Shown here: in pieces, positions 1-6,868 of the stretch
Layout of the letters: each line of letters starts with the position of its first letter
How positions within the stretch are numbered: the stretch's first letter is position 1
NCBI GenBank assembly: GCA_002438845.1
Contig: DJRG01000040.1
Location: 3,030 to 14,953, forward strand
DNA from: Bacteroidales bacterium UBA6366
Lineage (GTDB): Bacteria; Bacteroidota; Bacteroidia; Bacteroidales; UBA932
Length of the DNA stretch: 11,924 nt
Reading direction: 5' to 3'
Made by a program: the position numbers and the translations under genes
The notes under the pieces: generated by a model
Databases searched by the model: none
Told to the model about the DNA's origin: nothing
The model's input: only the letters and a program-made list of their open reading frames with translations

Positions 1-108
1 TTGCGTGACAACACACGGACCAGCCTCGATGACGGTGCATGGAATATTTTTTCCATCAGCACCGAAAACGGAAGTCATTCCGATTTTCTTTCCAATTAAT
101 CCAGGCAT
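1..108 (-). CDS. rplC: 50S ribosomal protein L3, N-terminal part (cut by window edge)
   Basis: The first 36 codons are visible, from an ATG at 108-106, and the frame runs off the left edge. The protein starts MPGLIGKKIGMTSVF and continues with CTVIEAGPCVVTQ, the hallmark N-terminus of bacterial L3. L3 binds 23S rRNA early in assembly of the large subunit and lies near the peptidyl transferase centre. In most bacteria rplC follows rpsJ in the S10 operon. Here the ATG is preceded by a promoter and then by the divergent cdaA, so no rpsJ lies directly upstream. The rest of the ribosomal operon presumably continues to the left, outside the window. The identity is very secure despite the short length. 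Confidence 0.95.
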   Translation of the reverse strand, partial: MPGLIGKKIGMTSVFGADGKNIPCTVIEAGPCVVTQ

Positions 109-169
109 TGGTTTGATTAATTAATTGTAAATAAATATTTTACGTTATTCCGCATTATTTTGCGGACTG

Positions 170-200
170 CAAAGGTAGCATTTTTTTTTCAATTAACAAA
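170..200 (-). promoter_or_regulatory. Promoter of rplC, Bacteroidota type
   Basis: Read on the minus strand, TTTG (200-197) is followed by 19 bases and then TACCTTTG (177-170). This is a full match to the Bacteroidota consensus of a -33 TTTG and a -7 TAnnTTTG. Transcription should start near 163-165, giving a leader of roughly 55 bases before the rplC ATG. The start of that leader can form a small hairpin: CCGCA (150-154) and TGCGG (161-165) around a 6-base loop. Whether the hairpin regulates or only protects the 5' end is unknown. Confidence 0.8.
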
Positions 201-247
201 GTTTTCCACAAGCCTACTCCTTAATAATCAGAGAAATCATCAGCAAG

Positions 248-282
248 CCTTGGTAAATAAATCCAAGGATTGACTATCTTTG
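248..282 (+). promoter_or_regulatory. Promoter of cdaA with an inverted repeat over its -33 region
   Basis: TATCTTTG at 275-282 is a perfect -7 box (TAnnTTTG). No exact TTTG sits 19-20 bases upstream; the nearest candidate is TTGG at 250-253. That stretch lies inside a perfect inverted repeat, CCTTGG (248-253), nine bases, CCAAGG (263-268). A dyad at this place is a plausible operator, but no regulator is identified. Transcription would begin near 287-290, which puts the first usable start codon of cdaA at 300 with a leader of only about 10 bases. Confidence 0.6.
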
Positions 283-299
283 TACCTCGAAATGAGACA

Positions 300-1133
300 A
301 TGATGCTTTTGAATATCTTCGGATTCCTCAACATCTCGTTTGCGGACATCCTTGACATACTCATGGTGGCCATATTCATCTACCTGGCGTTCAGATGGAT
401 AAGGGGTTCGGCGGCAATGAATATCTTCGTGGCCGTCATCCTGCTTTTCGTCCTGAGGGTGATCGTGGCCGCATTCAATATGAAGTTGATGAACGCCCTG
501 CTGGGAACTTTCATCGATGTGGGAGTGATCGCCCTCATCGTCATATTCCAGCCGGAGGTGCGGCACTTCCTGATGAAACTAGGCTCACGCTATGGCGTGG
601 CGGGGAAAAGCCGGGATTTTTTCAACAGACTGATGGGAATCCAGGAACAGAAGATGGCCGGAGGCACCGTCAACGAGATCGCGGAGGCATGCAGGGCGAT
701 GTCGGCCGACAAGACCGGAGCGTTGATTGTGTTCCCACGCAAGGATTCGCTTGACTTCATCATCGAGACCGGGGACATCGTGGACGCGAAAGTCACCAGA
801 AGGCTAATAATGAACATATTCTTTAAGAATTCACCATTGCATGACGGGGCGATGATCATCGGAGGAGACAGGATTGTGGCCGCGCGCTGCACCCTGCCCA
901 TCACCGGACGCCAAGACATCCCCGCCCACTATGGAATGAGGCACAAGGCGGCGATCGGAATCTCGGAAGAGACTGACGCTGACGTGGTTGTGGTTTCGGA
1001 AGAGACCGGGGGAATCTCATTTGTGCGAGGCGGCAACATCAAGAGCATAGGCAACATCAACGAACTTAAACTTCTTCTCGGCGCGGGCGACGGCACACCG
1101 GAGGAAAAGCGCGCGCAGGAGGGAAAACAATAA
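300..1133 (+). CDS. cdaA: Diadenylate cyclase CdaA (c-di-AMP synthase)
   Basis: CdaA condenses two ATP into the second messenger cyclic di-AMP at the inner membrane. The N-terminal ~75 residues are strongly hydrophobic and fit the three membrane helices of the family. The DisA_N (DAC) catalytic domain follows, with the DGA motif at residues 182-184 and the second motif at 214-216. That second motif reads RHK where the family signature is RHR. The protein is 277 residues from the ATG at 300, usual for CdaA. An in-frame ATG at 270 lies upstream of the -7 box and is rejected; the codon at 303 is also ATG, so the start could be one residue later. The cdaR regulator gene that accompanies cdaA in Firmicutes is absent. 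mutS2 begins 9 bases downstream, so the two are probably co-transcribed. Confidence 0.92.
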   Translation: MMLLNIFGFLNISFADILDILMVAIFIYLAFRWIRGSAAMNIFVAVILLFVLRVIVAAFNMKLMNALLGTFIDVGVIALIVIFQPEVRHFLMKLGSRYGVAGKSRDFFNRLMGIQEQKMAGGTVNEIAEACRAMSADKTGALIVFPRKDSLDFIIETGDIVDAKVTRRLIMNIFFKNSPLHDGAMIIGGDRIVAARCTLPITGRQDIPAHYGMRHKAAIGISEETDADVVVVSEETGGISFVRGGNIKSIGNINELKLLLGAGDGTPEEKRAQEGKQ

Positions 1134-1142
1134 TTTACGAAT

Positions 1143-3668
1143 ATGCAGGAGCGGGTACACGGAACAGAGATTGACACCAGACTGGAGAGCAAGTTGGGAT
1201 TTGACAGGGTCAGAACCTTCGTGGCCGACAGATGTTCCACTGAATATGCCGTCACGAGGGTGACGGAGGAGACGTTCAGCAACGACCCGAAAGTCATCGG
1301 GGAAAGATTGGCGCTCACGGACGAGATGAGGCTCATCGTCATGTTTGAGGAGAACTTCCCGACCAACGGGTACATTGACTGCCTCGACTTTCTCAAGCCT
1401 CTGGAAAACACCGGCTACACGATAGACATCCTTTCGCTGGGCAAGCTGCGCACGATGGTCGAGACTGTGCGCAAGCTGACTAACTTTTTCATGTCGATCA
1501 AGGACGGGGTCTACCCGAATCTGAAAAGGATGAGCGCGCCGGTGCTGAGTTTCCCTGAGGTCCAGAGGAGGATTGACCTGATCCTGGACAAGTTCGGGGA
1601 CATCAAAGACACGGCCTCGGACAAACTGCTGGAAATCAGGCGCTCGATAAAGGCAAAGGAGGGCGCCATCTCAAAAAGGGCCAACGCCATCCTCAAGCAG
1701 GCGCAGGCGGACGGCCTTGTGGACGAGGACGCCGGCCTTTCCGTACGTGACGGCAAGTTGCTTATTCCAGTCAACAGCTCCAGCAAGAAGAAGATCCAGG
1801 GATTCGTCTACGACACCTCGGCCACAGGCAAGACAGCCTTCGTGGAACCGGCCGAGATCATCGAGTTGGAGAACGAGATCGTGACCCTCCGCGCGGACGA
1901 AGCCCAGGAGATCCAGCGCATTCTCGCGGCGTTCAGCGATTTCGTCAGGCCTTACGTCCCCGACCTCATCAATTCCGCCGAATATATCGGAGAGATAGAC
2001 TTTCTTGTGGCCAAGGCACAGGTGGCCCTCGATTTCAAGGCAGGGGCCCCGATCATTTCCGACAACGGTGAGATGAACCTGCGCAAAGCCCGGCACCCAC
2101 TTCTGGAGAGGGCCCTGCGCAAAGAGAAGAAGGACATCGTGCCCGTCTCCATCCGCCTGACTCCGGCCAAGCATATTCTTTTGATCTCAGGGCCTAACGC
2201 CGGCGGCAAGTCGGTGTGCCTCAAGACTACGGGTCTGCTTCAGTACATGTTCCAGTGGGGAATGCTGGTCCCGACTTCCGAGACATCCGAACTGCCGGTG
2301 TTCGACAGGATAATGGTCAGCATCGGCGATGACCAGAACATCGAGAACGATCTCAGCACCTACAGCTCGTTTCTGGATGACATGAAGACGATGCTGGCCC
2401 AGGCTGACGACAAGACCTTGATATTGATAGACGAGTTCGGTTCGGGCACGGAGCCCACCGCCGGAGGAGCGATAGCCGAAGCCATCCTGAGCGAGATGGA
2501 CCGCAGGGGTGTCTACGGAGTCATCACGACCCACTACACCAACCTCAAGCTATACGCCTCAGGTTCGGATACAGGTGTCATCAACGGCGCGATGCAGTTC
2601 GACGCCGCAAAGATCCAGCCTCTGTTCAAGCTGGACATCGGAATGCCGGGCAATTCGTTCGCCTTCGAGCTGGCCCGCAAGATGGGACTCCCGGAGAGCA
2701 TAGTCAAAGATGCTGAGGCCAGGGCCGGGGAGGAGTTCGTGGGCATGGAACGGAATCTGCGCAGGATCGTGCGCAACCGCCGCGCCCTCGACGAGAAACT
2801 CCAAAGGATCAAGAACACGGACAAAACCCTGGAGAACATCACCGAGCGCTACCAGAAAGAGCTTGAGGGGCTGAAACAGACCAAGAAGGAGATTCTGGAC
2901 CAGGCCAAGAAAGAGGCGCGGGAGATCGTGCAGGGGGCCAACAAGACGGTCGAGAACACCATCCGCACCATCAAGGAATCCCAGGCGGACAAGGAGAAGA
3001 CGTCAGACGCCAGAAAGGCTCTCCAGAATTTCGTCTCATCGCTCCAGGCCAAAAAGGAAAACGAGCAAAAGAATCACGACGACTACATCGAGAAGAAGCT
3101 CAAACAACTGGAAGACAGAAAGATGCGCCGCGAGGCCCGCAAGGGTAAGACTCAGGAGGACAGCCAGTCACAGGCCTCCGAGCAGTTCCGTGGCGGGGTG
3201 CTGAAGGTCGGGGAGAAAGTACGGGTCAAGGACAACGGCATGGCCGGGGAGGTCATCCGGGTGTCCAACAAGGCGGTGACCGTCGCCATCGGCAACATCA
3301 CGAGCAAGATGCCTCTGGACAAGGTGGAGCGGATCTCTTCCAATGAATATAAAGCCGCCATCCGGGAGAACATCAAGCCACGCTCCACGCAGGACGATTC
3401 CGGCTTAAGGGAACGCAGACTTGCGTTCTCCCCTGAACTGGACGTTCGTGGCGAGAGGGTTTCCGATGCCTTGGACATCGTCGTTCACTACATCGATGAC
3501 GCCATCATGCTTAACATCGGGTCTGTCCGGATCATCCACGGCAAGGGTACGGGAGCGCTGCGCGACGAGTTGCAGAAATATTTAAGGACGATCCCGGGGG
3601 TCACATCCGTCCATGACGAGCAGGTACAGTTCGGAGGCTCTGGTGTGACGATTGTGACATTAGGATAG
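1143..3668 (+). CDS. mutS2: MutS2-family ATPase with C-terminal Smr nuclease domain
   Basis: This is a full-length MutS2 of 841 residues. An N-terminal MutS core and clamp-like helical region is followed by the ABC-type ATPase domain, with Walker A GPNAGGKS at 350-357 and Walker B LILIDEFGSGTEPT centred on D430-E431. A long charged coiled coil spans roughly 535-680, then a small beta-rich segment (about 690-740). The C-terminal Smr domain (about 765-841) carries LDVRG (D767) and HGKGTGALR (H799). MutS2 lacks the mismatch-recognition domain of MutS. In other bacteria it is linked to suppressing recombination or, in Bacillus, to splitting collided ribosomes; the role here is inferred. It starts 9 bases after cdaA and is followed by yraN after 17 bases. 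Confidence 0.95.
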   Translation: MQERVHGTEIDTRLESKLGFDRVRTFVADRCSTEYAVTRVTEETFSNDPKVIGERLALTDEMRLIVMFEENFPTNGYIDCLDFLKPLENTGYTIDILSLGKLRTMVETVRKLTNFFMSIKDGVYPNLKRMSAPVLSFPEVQRRIDLILDKFGDIKDTASDKLLEIRRSIKAKEGAISKRANAILKQAQADGLVDEDAGLSVRDGKLLIPVNSSSKKKIQGFVYDTSATGKTAFVEPAEIIELENEIVTLRADEAQEIQRILAAFSDFVRPYVPDLINSAEYIGEIDFLVAKAQVALDFKAGAPIISDNGEMNLRKARHPLLERALRKEKKDIVPVSIRLTPAKHILLISGPNAGGKSVCLKTTGLLQYMFQWGMLVPTSETSELPVFDRIMVSIGDDQNIENDLSTYSSFLDDMKTMLAQADDKTLILIDEFGSGTEPTAGGAIAEAILSEMDRRGVYGVITTHYTNLKLYASGSDTGVINGAMQFDAAKIQPLFKLDIGMPGNSFAFELARKMGLPESIVKDAEARAGEEFVGMERNLRRIVRNRRALDEKLQRIKNTDKTLENITERYQKELEGLKQTKKEILDQAKKEAREIVQGANKTVENTIRTIKESQADKEKTSDARKALQNFVSSLQAKKENEQKNHDDYIEKKLKQLEDRKMRREARKGKTQEDSQSQASEQFRGGVLKVGEKVRVKDNGMAGEVIRVSNKAVTVAIGNITSKMPLDKVERISSNEYKAAIRENIKPRSTQDDSGLRERRLAFSPELDVRGERVSDALDIVVHYIDDAIMLNIGSVRIIHGKGTGALRDELQKYLRTIPGVTSVHDEQVQFGGSGVTIVTLG

Positions 3669-3685
3669 ACATCAGGCCTAAAGCC

Positions 3686-4087
3686 ATGAAAAGCGATGAG
3701 AGACAGACAACTCCAAGGATGGAGCTGGGACGGAGGGGCGAGGATGTCGCGTGTGAGTTCCTGTCCGGCAAAGGGCATACTATCGTGGACCGGAACTTCA
3801 GGGCGGGACATCTGGAGATAGACATCATCTCACTTGACGGGAATGGTGTGCATTTTGTTGAGGTCAAGAGCCGGGTCGCCCCGGTGGCGGTCTCCCCGGA
3901 GGAGAACGTGACGGCAGGCAAGCAGAGGAAAGTTGCGGACGCGGCGCTGAGGTACCTGCACAGGTCAAAAGACAAGAGGCTCTCCGGGGATTTGGAGGTC
4001 AACTTCGATGTCGTGGCCGTGACGTTTGACGGAGGGAAGGAGATTGTGGAATGGTTTCCGAACGCGTTTTATCCGATGTACCTCTGA
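3686..4087 (+). CDS. yraN: UPF0102 / YraN family protein, nuclease-fold
   Basis: This 133-residue protein shows the UPF0102 pattern: LGRRGEDVA (14-22), RNFR (36-39), LEIDII (43-48) and VEVKSR (58-63). The spacing of the acidic residues and the ExK (E59, K61) matches the restriction-endonuclease-like PD-(D/E)xK fold. The family is widespread and its biochemical role is not established. I chose the ATG at 3686, 17 bases after mutS2. The first eleven residues precede the conserved part, and an internal ATG at 3719 would give a 122-residue protein starting directly at the conserved block, so that start remains possible. No clear Shine-Dalgarno sequence precedes either. It is probably the last gene of the cdaA-mutS2 transcript, given the palindromic repeat downstream. 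Confidence 0.85.
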   Translation: MKSDERQTTPRMELGRRGEDVACEFLSGKGHTIVDRNFRAGHLEIDIISLDGNGVHFVEVKSRVAPVAVSPEENVTAGKQRKVADAALRYLHRSKDKRLSGDLEVNFDVVAVTFDGGKEIVEWFPNAFYPMYL

Positions 4088-4097
4088 CGGGACGATG

Positions 4098-4171
4098 CTT
4101 CGACAAGCTCAGCGGCCGAAGGCACGGCGACCGAAACAGGGAGGCGGTCACTGAGCCTGCCGAAGTGACCG
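4098..4171. repeat. REP-like palindromic repeat pair between yraN and manC
   Basis: CTTCGACAAGCTCAG (4098-4112) is nearly the inverse complement of CTGAGCCTGCCGAAG (4151-4165), with 13 of 15 positions pairing. The right half also contains its own perfect 8-bp dyad: CGGTCACT (4145-4152) and AGTGACCG (4164-4171) around an 11-base loop. The arrangement resembles a REP doublet (REPIN), and the CTTCGACAAGCTCAG core resembles dispersed repeats seen in several bacterial genomes, from memory only. In RNA it would fold strongly and could mark or protect the 3' end of the yraN transcript. There is no T-run, so a classic intrinsic terminator is unlikely. Confidence 0.65.
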
Positions 4172-4208
4172 TACGATTTAGGAACATATTGCTAAGCACT
4201 AAGATACA

Positions 4209-5306
4209 ATGAATCAGAATAACCGATACTGCGTAATAATGGCCGGAGGCACCGCAAACCGCTTCTGGCCCATAAGCCGGGAATCGAAGCCCAAGCAGTT
4301 CCTGGACATAGCAGGGACAGGAAAATCCTTCATAAGAAGCACTTACGAGCGATTTTCCGAAATCGTCCCCGCCAAGAACATATTCGTGGTGACTTTGGCC
4401 AGATTTTCTTATCTCGTCCGCGCCCAGATCCCGGAACTCCCGGAAAGCAACCTGCTTCTGGAGCCATACGCCCGCAACACGGCCCCATGTATCGCATTCG
4501 CGACCTACAGCATCCTGAAGCGGAATCCTGAAGCCACTGTCATAGCCACGCCGGCGGACCACATCATCACAGACGAGGACAAGTTCAAGGCCGCGATGCT
4601 CAAAGTCATGGAATATGCGGAGAGCAAGCCCGCGCTCATGACCATTGGAATCCACCCTACAGAGCCTGACACCAGCTACGGCTACATCCAGGCCACAAGA
4701 GGAACGGAGTCCTCTGACGCAGACTCTCCTCTGAAAGTGAAGACTTTCACCGAAAAACCCGACAAGGCTCTCGCCGAAGTGTTCTGCAATACAGGCGAGT
4801 TCTTCTGGAACTCCGGAATATTCGCATGGAAGGCCTCTGTGATCAAGGAGGAGATGGAAAAGTATATTCCTGATGTCACCTCACTGTTCGCCGGTTGGGT
4901 AGATGCTTTGGGCAGCGACAAGGAGCAGGTGTTCCTTGAGAAGGCATATTCAGACTGCCCGAAAGTTTCGATTGACTACGGCGTGATGGAGAAAACAGAC
5001 CGCGCCTGGCTCTACTGTGGAGACTTTGGCTGGTCCGACATCGACAGTTGGGAATCCCTGTTCAACAACATCGACAGGAAGACAAAAGACGGCAATGTCG
5101 TGTTCACGGACAAGATTCTTGGCGAGGGCAACGAGAACAGCATGCTGGTCTGCGGCGACAGGAAGAAGCTCTACGCCATCAAAGGCCTGAAGGACTATAT
5201 CGTGGTTGACACCGGCGATGTCCTGCTGGTCTGCCCGAAGGATGACCGACAGTTCAAGGACTTCATCTCAGGCCTCGGAATGCCCGAGTACGAAAATTTC
5301 CGCTAA
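4209..5306 (+). CDS. manC: Mannose-1-phosphate guanylyltransferase (GDP-mannose synthesis)
   Basis: The enzyme transfers GMP from GTP to mannose-1-phosphate, giving GDP-mannose for surface polysaccharides, fucose derivatives and glycosylation. The N-terminal nucleotide-binding signature is clear: MAGGTANRFWP (11-21) followed by SRESKPKQFL (23-32). The sugar-binding region contains FTEKP (180-184) and a WNSGIF motif soon after. At 365 residues it is the single-domain form, without the fused C-terminal phosphomannose isomerase domain of long ManC/AlgA proteins. The loop reads GGTANRF where many homologues have GGSGTRL, a normal kind of variation. It begins 121 bases after yraN, beyond the REP-like repeat. 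I see no convincing TAnnTTTG promoter in that gap, so its own promoter is unresolved. No other polysaccharide gene is adjacent. Confidence 0.93.
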   Translation: MNQNNRYCVIMAGGTANRFWPISRESKPKQFLDIAGTGKSFIRSTYERFSEIVPAKNIFVVTLARFSYLVRAQIPELPESNLLLEPYARNTAPCIAFATYSILKRNPEATVIATPADHIITDEDKFKAAMLKVMEYAESKPALMTIGIHPTEPDTSYGYIQATRGTESSDADSPLKVKTFTEKPDKALAEVFCNTGEFFWNSGIFAWKASVIKEEMEKYIPDVTSLFAGWVDALGSDKEQVFLEKAYSDCPKVSIDYGVMEKTDRAWLYCGDFGWSDIDSWESLFNNIDRKTKDGNVVFTDKILGEGNENSMLVCGDRKKLYAIKGLKDYIVVDTGDVLLVCPKDDRQFKDFISGLGMPEYENFR

Positions 5307-5459
5307 GTCAGCCCTTGCATCGTTGATTCCCAAAGCAACGGAGCTGTCATAGCCCCATAGTCGGCAAGACACCCGGAAAGCAAATCACTCACTAAGTCGG
5401 AGGATCCTTTCACCGAACTCTGGATTTCCTTCGTCTAAAAAGTTAATATTCAATAGACG

Positions 5460-6746
5460 TCAGTCTTTCAGACAGCCGATAGGGACAACCCACACTCCGT
5501 CCGGACGTTGAAAAGCGTATGGAGACAGGCCGGTCAACACCATCATAAAAGATGGTTCCGGCATTTTGGTCGTATCTATCTTATTACTCAAAGCCAACAG
5601 CGAACGCGCTCCGGCCTCTATGTTCTCATTCCCTCCAATCTTGATCTCGACAAGACCATACTTCCCGCTTCTCAAATGTACAACGGAATCACATTCCAGA
5701 CCGTCTTTGTCGCGATAATGGTAAACATTTCCGTTCAAGGCATCAGCATAGACTCTCAAATCCCTGACAGCCATCGTCTCGAACAAAAGTCCGAATGTTT
5801 CCAAATCGTTGATGAGATCATTCGGACCGACACCCAAAGCGGCCACAGCAATTGACGGATCGACAAAATAGCGTGTGTCCGTAGTACGGATAGCGGTTTT
5901 GGATCGCAGATTGGGATTCCAAGTGTGCATATCCTCAATGACGAATATCTTCCTGAAAACATCAAGATAGTCGTCTATGGTCTTCTCGCTCATAGAATCA
6001 GTCTCGTTAGACTGCATATCACTGCGTATCTTAGACAATGACACCTGTGTCCCCTGATGCCTGGAGTAAGACCGAAGCAAACGCTTGGCTTTCTCACTGT
6101 CACGTTTAACCTTATCCACACGGTTGATATCCACTTCTGTAACTGACTGATAATAATCAAAGGCACGTCCGAGTGAAACATTTGGCCGCTGAAGCGTAGC
6201 CTTCGGCCACCCACCGCGACATACCAAATATGCCAACTGTTCGAGGTTCATTCCTCCAGCCTCCACAGGCGACACCCCTCCATTGAACAAATCTCCAAGG
6301 CTGACGTTTCCTTCAGAATCTCCAGACTCCCATAGTGACATCGGCCGCATTTTCAATCTGGAGATTCTTCCTGTTCCCGAATGACTGAACTCCTCTTCGT
6401 CCTCATCATTGTTAACCGGTACAGAAGATCCGGTAAGAATGAACTGTCCATCTTCCTTCCTATGGTCACACTCGAACCTTACACTGTCCCAAAGTGAAGG
6501 AGCGATCTGCCACTCATCAATAAGACGCGGTGTTTTCCCTTTCAGAAGAATCTCAGGATTCATACTTGCCAACTGAATATTCATATGGCGTCTCTTAGGG
6601 TCGTTCATATACAGAATACTTCCAGCCTGATGCTCAGCCGTAGTCGTCTTGCCACACCATTTCGCACCTTCTATTAACACCGCCCCCATTCCTTCCAGTT
6701 TCTCTGAAAGGATTCTATCCGCTATGCGTTCCTTGTATTCCACCAT
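5460..6746 (-). CDS. AAA_14 / DUF4143 family ATPase
   Basis: This 428-residue protein has the AAA_14 plus DUF4143 layout. The N-terminal P-loop domain carries Walker A GAKWCGKT (27-34), Walker B RLIDEWQ (D77-E78) and a sensor-like ILTGSS near residue 102. The C-terminal DUF4143 domain contains LECDSVV (E351, D353) and LVEIKIG (E367, K369), which resembles a PD-(D/E)xK nuclease core. The family is abundant and often multicopy in Bacteroidota; I know of no firmly established function. The reading frame extends to a GTG at 6782, but that codon is upstream of and overlaps the -7 box, so the ATG at 6746 is chosen. Base composition is more AT-rich than mutS2 or manC, suggesting separate ancestry. 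It converges on manC across 153 bases. Three tandem palindromic repeats lie directly upstream. Confidence 0.88.
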   Translation of the reverse strand: MVEYKERIADRILSEKLEGMGAVLIEGAKWCGKTTTAEHQAGSILYMNDPKRRHMNIQLASMNPEILLKGKTPRLIDEWQIAPSLWDSVRFECDHRKEDGQFILTGSSVPVNNDEDEEEFSHSGTGRISRLKMRPMSLWESGDSEGNVSLGDLFNGGVSPVEAGGMNLEQLAYLVCRGGWPKATLQRPNVSLGRAFDYYQSVTEVDINRVDKVKRDSEKAKRLLRSYSRHQGTQVSLSKIRSDMQSNETDSMSEKTIDDYLDVFRKIFVIEDMHTWNPNLRSKTAIRTTDTRYFVDPSIAVAALGVGPNDLINDLETFGLLFETMAVRDLRVYADALNGNVYHYRDKDGLECDSVVHLRSGKYGLVEIKIGGNENIEAGARSLLALSNKIDTTKMPEPSFMMVLTGLSPYAFQRPDGVWVVPIGCLKD

Positions 6747-6770
6747 AAGCAATTCGTTTTTAATCAGGCA

Positions 6771-6802
6771 CAAATATAGCACAAATTAATGGCACTTCCG
6801 AA
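6771..6802 (-). promoter_or_regulatory. Promoter of the DUF4143 ATPase gene
   Basis: On the minus strand TATATTTG (6778-6771) matches the Bacteroidota -7 box exactly. Twenty bases upstream sits TTCG (6802-6799), a one-mismatch -33 box that lies inside the palindrome of the first upstream repeat. Transcription would start near 6764-6766, about 20 bases before the chosen ATG at 6746. The overlap suggests that a protein bound to the repeat would block the promoter. Confidence 0.6.
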
Positions 6803-6862
6803 TTCGGCGGACTTTTACTTCCGAATTCGGCGGACTTTTACTTCCGAATTCGGCGGACCTTA
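6794..6862. repeat. Three 23-bp tandem repeats, each with palindrome CCGAATTCGG
   Basis: Units lie at 6794-6816, 6817-6839 and 6840-6862. The first two are identical and the third departs only near its right end. Each starts ACTTCCGAATTCGGCGGACT and holds the perfect 10-bp palindrome CCGAATTCGG (6798-6807, 6821-6830, 6844-6853). The palindromes recur every 23 bp, a little over two helical turns, so bound dimers would sit on nearly the same face of the DNA. The array starts at the -33 region of the ATPase promoter and ends seven bases before the stop codon of the outer-membrane protein remnant. There are no unique spacers, so it is not a CRISPR. An operator or iteron-like array is the simplest reading. 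Confidence 0.85.
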
Positions 6863-6868
6863 TCTGGT

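Noticed and set aside
202..210. TTTTCCACA, one mismatch from a DnaA box, in the rplC-cdaA gap
   Set aside because: It is a single site with no cluster, no dnaA or dnaN nearby and no repeat array, so it does not support an origin.
270..299. In-frame upstream ATG that would lengthen CdaA by 10 residues
   Set aside because: It lies before the -7 box at 275-282, so it would not be in the transcript. The added residues do not resemble a CdaA N-terminus.
240..566. Leftward open frame opposite the start of cdaA
   Set aside because: The product is dominated by His, Asp and Glu as expected for an antisense shadow, and it covers the mapped cdaA promoter.
5432..5459. Inverted repeat CGTCTA / TAGACG directly after the ATPase stop codon
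   Set aside because: Arms are only 6 bp around a 16-base AT-rich loop with no T-run. It could be a weak terminator or chance.
6747..6782. GTG start that would lengthen the DUF4143 ATPase by 12 residues
   Set aside because: The codons overlap the TATATTTG promoter box, and the ATG at 6746 gives the normal family N-terminus.
6794..6862. The tandem repeats considered as a CRISPR remnant
   Set aside because: Units are contiguous, 23 bp each, without unique spacers, and no cas gene is nearby.
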